A DNA stretch of 64,000 bases from JACMLC01 sp963720235 (GTDB lineage Bacteria > Acidobacteriota > Blastocatellia > Pyrinomonadales > Pyrinomonadaceae): contig OY970389.1 in assembly GCA_963720235.1 (NCBI GenBank), positions 4,464,001 through 4,528,000 on the forward strand. The letters run 5' to 3'. Shown piece by piece: positions 58,948 through 64,000 of the stretch (the stretch's first letter is position 1; each line of letters starts with the position of its first letter). Both the position numbers and the translations under genes were made by a program. A model generated the notes under the pieces. That model worked only from the letters and a program-made list of their open reading frames with translations, was not told the origin of the DNA and searched no databases.

Positions 58948-60213
58948 TTACTGCTTGGCGAACGGGCGCACGCGCTCGATGGATTGTTTGAAATCTGAAT
59001 CCGCAGGCGCAAGCTGCGCGCCTTTTTCATAAGTCGCAAGAGCCTTGGCATACTGTTTCGAAATTTCGTAAGCATATCCAAGTTCCCGGTAAATGTTCAC
59101 ATCATCTGGCGAAAGAGTCGCGGCGCGTTCGAGCGCGGCGATGGCTTTCGGGAAATTGTTCGCGCGCGAATGCGAGACGCCCAAAAGGTAGAGCGTCACG
59201 CCTTTCGTGTCCGGCGCAGTCGTAACTTTTTCAAGGGCTGCGGCGGCGCGTGCAAATTGCTTGGCTCCTATCAAAGCCTGCGCGTAGAGCGTCACGGCTT
59301 CTGCATCCGTCCGAATGCGCGTCAAACTCTCTCCCGCGCGAACTGCGCTCAGGTAGTCTGCATCGGATGCCGCGCCCGTCGTCTGCACAGCGCGTCGCAG
59401 GTAGGCCGTTGTCAACAAGGCCCACGCGGGAGCAAAGCGCAGGTCTGCCGTCGTCGAGCGATTGAGCGCGCCGATGGCTGCCGTGAGATTGTTTCTCTCA
59501 AAGGCTATGCGGCCTAAATAAAAGAGCGAGGCGGCATCTTTCGGATTGGCTTTGACGGCGGCATTGAAAGAGCGTTCGGCATCAGCAGCTTTGCCCGTGC
59601 GATATTCCGCGATGCCGCGATAATAGAGCATCTCTGCATTGGGACTCGCGCCTGCTCTCGTCGTGGCGGTGATGAGCAAAGGCAAGGCGCGCTCAAACTC
59701 TTCCGTGCGCGCATAAACCTGCGCGAGCGCGTCCAAAGTGTTCGCGTCCTCCTGATTGCTCCTGCGTTGCAGGTCGAGCGCACGCTGCAAATCACTTGCG
59801 GCCTCTGCATACTGCTTCAGATTCAGCTCTGCAAAGCCAGCTATCTTCCATGCTTCGGAATTGTTCGGCTCACTGGCGGCCACCTGCTTTGCCTCGCGCG
59901 CTGCCTCCGCATACTGTTTCTGTTGCAGCAAAGTGTAGGCGCGAGTTGTAGAGCCTGCTGTTGAAGCAGCGACAGGAGTAGTTGCGCCAGCGCTTGATGC
60001 CGGAACGCCTGTGCTTGATGCCGGAACGGGAGTGAGCAAAGGCTCTTCAGCCTTTGGTGTGTTGGTCGTCGTCGGCTTGGGACGCGGCGTGGATTGCGGC
60101 TGCGGCACGCGGCGCGGTCGCGTCGAGCCCGACTGTGCGTGCACGAGCGCGGTCGAAAAGATAAATAGGATGCCTGTTAAAATCAGTGCGCGTTGAAAAT
60201 ATTTGCTCATCAT
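58948..60213 (-). CDS. Exported TPR-repeat protein
   Basis: A 421-residue exported protein. The signal peptide (MMSKYFQRALILTGILFIFS, ending VHAQ) is followed by a low-complexity Pro/Thr/Ala segment (about 35-80). About nine tetratricopeptide repeats (about 85-415) come next, each with the W/L-G-Y/F-A-P pattern, for example AWKIAGFAELNLKQYAEAAS and GDAERSFNAAVKANPKDAAS-like. It probably scaffolds protein complexes in the periplasm. The start is the ATG at 60213 or a GTG at 60231. It is followed by a beta-propeller gene and preceded by the nSTAND/TPR gene, all on one strand. Confidence 0.88.
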   Translation of the reverse strand: MMSKYFQRALILTGILFIFSTALVHAQSGSTRPRRVPQPQSTPRPKPTTTNTPKAEEPLLTPVPASSTGVPASSAGATTPVAASTAGSTTRAYTLLQQKQYAEAAREAKQVAASEPNNSEAWKIAGFAELNLKQYAEAASDLQRALDLQRRSNQEDANTLDALAQVYARTEEFERALPLLITATTRAGASPNAEMLYYRGIAEYRTGKAADAERSFNAAVKANPKDAASLFYLGRIAFERNNLTAAIGALNRSTTADLRFAPAWALLTTAYLRRAVQTTGAASDADYLSAVRAGESLTRIRTDAEAVTLYAQALIGAKQFARAAAALEKVTTAPDTKGVTLYLLGVSHSRANNFPKAIAALERAATLSPDDVNIYRELGYAYEISKQYAKALATYEKGAQLAPADSDFKQSIERVRPFAKQ

Positions 60214-60364
60214 AACGATAGATTCTTTCACGTTCTTGCAGGATTTCCAAACTCACGCGGCAGTGGCCCGTGCAGCGCAACCCCTGCGATGCCGCGAGAG
60301 GCCGCAAAGGTTCGCTTTGTCACCTTAACGTCAGACGATGAAATCAAGACACTGCTGGCCGGAT

Positions 60365-60412
60365 GTTAAAAGCGGCGGGGAAGCTTGACTGAAAGCTTCC
60401 CCGCCGCTTTAA
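60365..60412 (-). terminator. Terminator after the nSTAND/TPR gene
   Basis: AAAGCGGCGGGGAAGCTT (60369-60386) is the exact complement of AAGCTTCCCCGCCGCTTT (60393-60410), an 18-bp stem with a six-base loop. In the minus direction it is followed by TTTT, fitting a rho-independent terminator for the gene ending at 60447. Confidence 0.85.
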
Positions 60413-60446
60413 AGATTCAGGCCGCGCTTTTGGCGGGCTTTAACCG

Positions 60447-63400
60447 TCAGGGCGTCCCCGTCTGATTTGGTCTCAGTTTACGCTCAAGCTCACCGGCGGC
60501 CTGACTCATTTTCTCTGCTTCCGGTTTTCGACCTGTGTGGAGCAAGACCTTCGCATAGCCCTTGTAGGTCTCTACCATATTCTGGGTCTCGCTCAGCCCG
60601 TTCTTCTCAAGGTAAGCCCTCGCTCTTAAATAGAGCTTCTCCGCTTCTTCATACTTTTGCTGTTCATAGTAGACCGCCGCCAGAGTGTTCAGGCTGATTG
60701 CCACATATCCAATATTATCCCTGTATGTAGGATTCTCCCTGGCATACCTGTCAAAGACTCCTTCGACGATTTCCAGAGCCTTCTTGTAATTCTCTTCGGC
60801 CTCCCGATATTTCTTCAGGCCGAGATAAATGCGGCCCAGCTCATTGTAGGCATCAAAGACAAGTTTATTGTCCGTCCCGTTATTAGCTTTTGTCCGTATG
60901 CCCAGCGCACGCTGGTTGAGGGCGATTAGTTTGGTTTCGCTGCCTGGCTGGCCGTGGTAAATTTTCCCCAGTCTCCGAATCACTTCCTCGGCGTTCGTGG
61001 CTGTTTCCAGCTTGCCCTGTATCACTCTCTCTTCGCGGATGGTTAAGAGTTGTTCGTACAGCTTTTCAACTTCAGCGATGCCCCCTTCCTGTTTCGACTT
61101 TCTTTCCTCCAACTGATCGAAAAACTCTCTCAGGTTCTTATTAGCCTGTAGTTCCACTGATGAAGAGTTTGAGACGGCAAGGGCGCGGCTGAGCGAGTCC
61201 TCAGCCTTCTTCAAATATTCCTGCATCTTTTCGGGCTGACTCTCCTGTGCTGCGTAGTTGTAGTTGAGGGTGGCCGTATTGATGAGGCTGAAGGCCAGTT
61301 TCTCTTTCTCTTCGGGGCCTGCATTATCAGCGACAGCCAGAGCAGCCGCTTTGAAGCTTTCCTCAGCCTCTTTGAACCTATAGGTCGCACGATAGATTTC
61401 GCCCATCGCATTATAGTTATCAGCTATGGCCTTGGCGTTTGTCTGAGCCTCTTTGGAGTAAATCCTGAGAGCCTCCTTATAATTTGTCAGAGTCTCTTCA
61501 GATTTGCCCTGTTTTTGCAGAACATCAGCAAATCCGGTTAAGAGTTCGGCAAGGGACTCGTCCTCATATCCTTCGTAGTCTTTTTTAAAAATATTTATAG
61601 CTTGTCTGTAATACTCTTCAGCTTTGGTGTTGTCTCCCTGCTTGAGATAGAAGTCGGCTAACTTTTTCTGAGCCACGAGGAGATACACTACCGCGAAGTC
61701 TTCATTCATCTGTTTAACTTCATCAAGGGCTTGCATGTAGTACGACTCAGCATCTTTGATTCTCCCTCGCGTGCGATAAAAATCTGCGAGAGCAGTGAGA
61801 CTGTAATACACATAAGTCGTCTCGGAACCGGCGAAGGCTACTCTTCTCGCTTCCAAAATCCGCAGGTAGAGTTTTTCAAGGTCTTGATCATTCTCTCTCT
61901 CAGTATAAAGCGACACCAGATTATCAATCAGTTCGTCATACTTTGACGCCTCCTCATCCTGCTTATCTTTCTGATACTGCTTTTTGATAAGCACTTGCTC
62001 CTGTTTATCCAGGGCTTGCAGGTATTTGGCCGCTACTTTGTTTGCTACTTCCTCAGCTTCGGCTGCTCTACTCTGCTCGCGGTAAAATTGCAGTTGATCT
62101 TCAAGGATAGAAATGATGTTCGCGTCATCGGGCGGCGTCTTAGCTTCTGCTTCCTTCAGTTTCGCCTGAATAATCTCCAAGGCGCCGTTATAGCTAATTG
62201 AGGCGCTGTTATAGCTGTAGCTCGCGCCTATCTCATTCCTATTTCTCCTGAATTTATCTCCCAACATTCTGCTGGCAATGGCGTGTGCGCTGAGCGAGCT
62301 TAGTACTCCTTCACGATCATTTAGACGCTGATAAGCATCGGCCAGATACTCATACGTCCTGGTGGCAATTTCTATCCGGTTCCTTTTGAATTTTATATCG
62401 GCCTGTTCACGCAGCGTTTTTAATTCCAACCGTCGCGCCAGTTGTTGCTGGTTTAATTGAATCTGCTTTGAATAATTGTCAAAATATTTATCTGCTTTCT
62501 TTTTCTCAGTCCGAGCAATTTCGGCTTGCCGTGCTGCCTCCGCAGCCTGTTCCTTCGCCCGTACACTTTCTGTTTGCGCTAATTTCCTGTCCGCTTCTGC
62601 CTGCGCAAGCGCCTTCTTCGCCGCGTCTTCACTCTTTTCGGCCCGTACCCTTTGCTCTTCCGCTAGCTTCCGCTGCTTGTTGGCTTCTTCCCGCTCTTGG
62701 TTGGCTATTCGCTTCTCCTCTTCAGCCTCTTTGTTACGCGCCATCGCATAAGCTTCACTCTGACGGGCCAGAGTTTCACTCCTACTTGCAAGATTTTCTT
62801 TCTCCCGCGCTCGCGCCGCATAGACAATGGCGGTCGCCGCCGCAGTGAGGCCGAGGAGGGTCATGATGGCAAGGATGGAAACGAAAAGGCGCAGCCTTCT
62901 GGCATTCTTGGCCGTCTCTTCGGCCTTCTGCTCAAGAGCCAGCAGCTTGGCCTTCTCAAGCTCTTGTTCGCGCTGGCGTGCGTCCTCTTTCTCCTGCTCG
63001 GCGCGGTCGGCAGCCGCCATGCTGGCCTTGATAAATTCTTTTTCGAGGTCATTCAAATCTTCATGCTGTCGCGCCTCTTCGAGAAGTGAGCCGCCCAGCA
63101 GCCCGCCCTCGTCTTTGCCGTGTTCGAGCCACTGCTCGGCAGCCGTCGTCAGGCGCAGGCGTTGACGCATCGTACTGCGCTCGCGCTCAATCCAGTCAAC
63201 CAGCGTCGGCCAGTTGCGCACCAGAGCCTCGTGCGCCACTTCTATCTTGTCGTCGTATCCCTGATCTCCTCTAGTAATTTTTATCAGCCCTGCGCTGTAC
63301 AACTCGGCGATGACTTCGTCAATTCGCTGCGGGGCTTCAAAATAGAGCGAGCTACGCTTGACCGGATTACTCAACACTTCGGCATTGCCGCTCGGACGCG

Positions 63401-64000
63401 CCAGCCTGAGCAAGAGTCTTTTGACCGTTATCTTTTTCTCTTCCGAAAGCTTGTCGTAAACATCGTCTGCGGAGAGAGCGAGTGCGCGCCGCGCGCCGCC
63501 AAGCTTTCTATAATCCTTCAAGGTGATGCGATTGCGCCCGTCCTCGCGCATCTTCCACAGTTGAAGCAAAGTGAATTGCAGCAGCGGCAGCCCCGCCGGT
63601 TCTCCAAGAATGTCTTTCACCAGAGCATCAACGACGCCGGCTTCAAACTTCAAACCGATGCGCCGCGCAGGCTCTTCGATGGCGTCGCGTAAATCGGCAG
63701 CCGTCAGCGGCGTAATCCGCAACTGTCCCTTGTCGAAATGCGACATCAATGTCGGATTCTGGACCAGATAGGATTCATAATCGGCGCGTAAGGTTAAGAT
63801 GACCAGATGACGCGCGCCCTGCGCTTCGACGAGCGTGACCAGATTATCAATAAAAGCATCGCGGAGTTCATCATCCGTGCAAAGCGTAAAAACTTCTTCA
63901 AATTGGTCCACAACCAAAACGGCAGGCTCGCTGCCTGCGCTCGTGATGGTCTTGAGCAGAGAGTTTGAATCCTGCTTCATTTGTTCAATCTGCCGGGCCA
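60447..64000 (-). CDS. nSTAND-type ATPase with coiled coil, membrane helix and TPR array, 5' end cut off
   Basis: The frame stays open to the right edge of the window, so the N-terminus (with Walker A) is missing. In the visible part of about 1180 residues, the Walker B segment AVLVVDQFEEVF is near residue 20, and a sensor-like LVILTLRADYESYL follows. A winged-helix part (about 150-290) ends with EVAHEALVRNWPTLVDWIE, typical of nSTAND1/WD-type STAND ATPases. A charged coiled coil, one transmembrane helix (about 365-390, LRLFVSILAIMTLLGLTAAA), a second long coiled coil (about 395-525) and about ten TPRs (540-1150) follow. STAND proteins act as ATP-driven signalling switches; the input and effector are unknown. 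Confidence 0.87.
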   Translation of the reverse strand, partial: ARQIEQMKQDSNSLLKTITSAGSEPAVLVVDQFEEVFTLCTDDELRDAFIDNLVTLVEAQGARHLVILTLRADYESYLVQNPTLMSHFDKGQLRITPLTAADLRDAIEEPARRIGLKFEAGVVDALVKDILGEPAGLPLLQFTLLQLWKMREDGRNRITLKDYRKLGGARRALALSADDVYDKLSEEKKITVKRLLLRLARPSGNAEVLSNPVKRSSLYFEAPQRIDEVIAELYSAGLIKITRGDQGYDDKIEVAHEALVRNWPTLVDWIERERSTMRQRLRLTTAAEQWLEHGKDEGGLLGGSLLEEARQHEDLNDLEKEFIKASMAAADRAEQEKEDARQREQELEKAKLLALEQKAEETAKNARRLRLFVSILAIMTLLGLTAAATAIVYAARAREKENLASRSETLARQSEAYAMARNKEAEEEKRIANQEREEANKQRKLAEEQRVRAEKSEDAAKKALAQAEADRKLAQTESVRAKEQAAEAARQAEIARTEKKKADKYFDNYSKQIQLNQQQLARRLELKTLREQADIKFKRNRIEIATRTYEYLADAYQRLNDREGVLSSLSAHAIASRMLGDKFRRNRNEIGASYSYNSASISYNGALEIIQAKLKEAEAKTPPDDANIISILEDQLQFYREQSRAAEAEEVANKVAAKYLQALDKQEQVLIKKQYQKDKQDEEASKYDELIDNLVSLYTERENDQDLEKLYLRILEARRVAFAGSETTYVYYSLTALADFYRTRGRIKDAESYYMQALDEVKQMNEDFAVVYLLVAQKKLADFYLKQGDNTKAEEYYRQAINIFKKDYEGYEDESLAELLTGFADVLQKQGKSEETLTNYKEALRIYSKEAQTNAKAIADNYNAMGEIYRATYRFKEAEESFKAAALAVADNAGPEEKEKLAFSLINTATLNYNYAAQESQPEKMQEYLKKAEDSLSRALAVSNSSSVELQANKNLREFFDQLEERKSKQEGGIAEVEKLYEQLLTIREERVIQGKLETATNAEEVIRRLGKIYHGQPGSETKLIALNQRALGIRTKANNGTDNKLVFDAYNELGRIYLGLKKYREAEENYKKALEIVEGVFDRYARENPTYRDNIGYVAISLNTLAAVYYEQQKYEEAEKLYLRARAYLEKNGLSETQNMVETYKGYAKVLLHTGRKPEAEKMSQAAGELERKLRPNQTGTP

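Overview
The window looks like a chromosomal segment of a Gram-negative, heterotrophic bacterium, most probably an acidobacterium of the Blastocatellia type. This placement is inference from gene content: a carboxypeptidase-regulatory/outer-membrane barrel protein, FG-GAP repeat proteases, paired DUF3857-transglutaminase proteins, a DUF1111 di-haem protein, many signal peptides and a moderately GC-rich base composition. No rRNA or tRNA gene was recognised, and there is no CRISPR array, transposase or phage module. Most of the window reads as core chromosome with housekeeping genes spread among secreted proteins. Both ends cut through genes: a TPR-serine hydrolase on the left and an nSTAND/TPR signalling ATPase on the right.

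Layout. 1-4.6 kb: serine hydrolase, then a two-gene sigma-54 regulator/NtrY-like kinase unit. 5-12.8 kb: a small conserved-looking ORF with a strong terminator, a secreted M28 peptidase, and on the minus strand a coiled-coil protein, a PDZ-membrane-GAF-PAS histidine kinase and an outer-membrane barrel protein. 13.2-25.6 kb: M16 peptidase, YycJ-like hydrolase, a lipoprotein and purine synthesis genes (purB, purS-purQ, then purL about 4 kb further on), interleaved with a metalloprotease, a possible SRA-like domain protein and two thioredoxin-fold proteins. 25.6-34 kb: an orphan HicB, two secreted unknowns, an MFS transporter, a class IV aminotransferase and two DUF3857 proteins. 34-45.6 kb: fbaB, an ECF sigma/anti-sigma pair, a fasciclin protein, an exported truncated haemoglobin, a metallo-hydrolase, an AmrS-type radical SAM enzyme, a di-haem protein, a NagZ-like glycosidase and queG. 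45.8-48.6 kb: an island of unrecognised envelope proteins with an apparent frameshift. 48.7-53 kb: a beta-helix protein, moaA, and thiC under a TPP riboswitch. 53.2-64 kb, all minus strand: TonB-domain protein, HAS-barrel-like protein, zinc-ribbon membrane protein, NurA nuclease, secreted unknowns, TPR proteins and the nSTAND protein.

The most striking feature is not a gene. At least 23 intergenic places, and one place inside the purL reading frame, carry long inverted repeats whose arms are built from short 5-9 base words repeated in tandem. There are about ten sequence families, all with the same architecture. One family has nine copies; six of these share an asymmetric loop that gives the element a direction. 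Several copies sit directly against start codons, and some probably supply start codons, N-termini or C-termini (purL, an ECF sigma factor, a lipoprotein, the SRA-like protein, NurA). This looks like a spreading population of REP/MITE-like hairpin elements with no mobilising gene in view.

Genes that probably work together: the sigma-54 regulator with the NtrY-like kinase; purS with purQ (and purL); the ECF sigma factor with its RskA-like anti-sigma factor; the two DUF3857 proteins; the single-cysteine redoxin with the TlpA-like protein; and possibly the NurA nuclease with the HAS-barrel-like protein, although no HerA ATPase is visible beside them.
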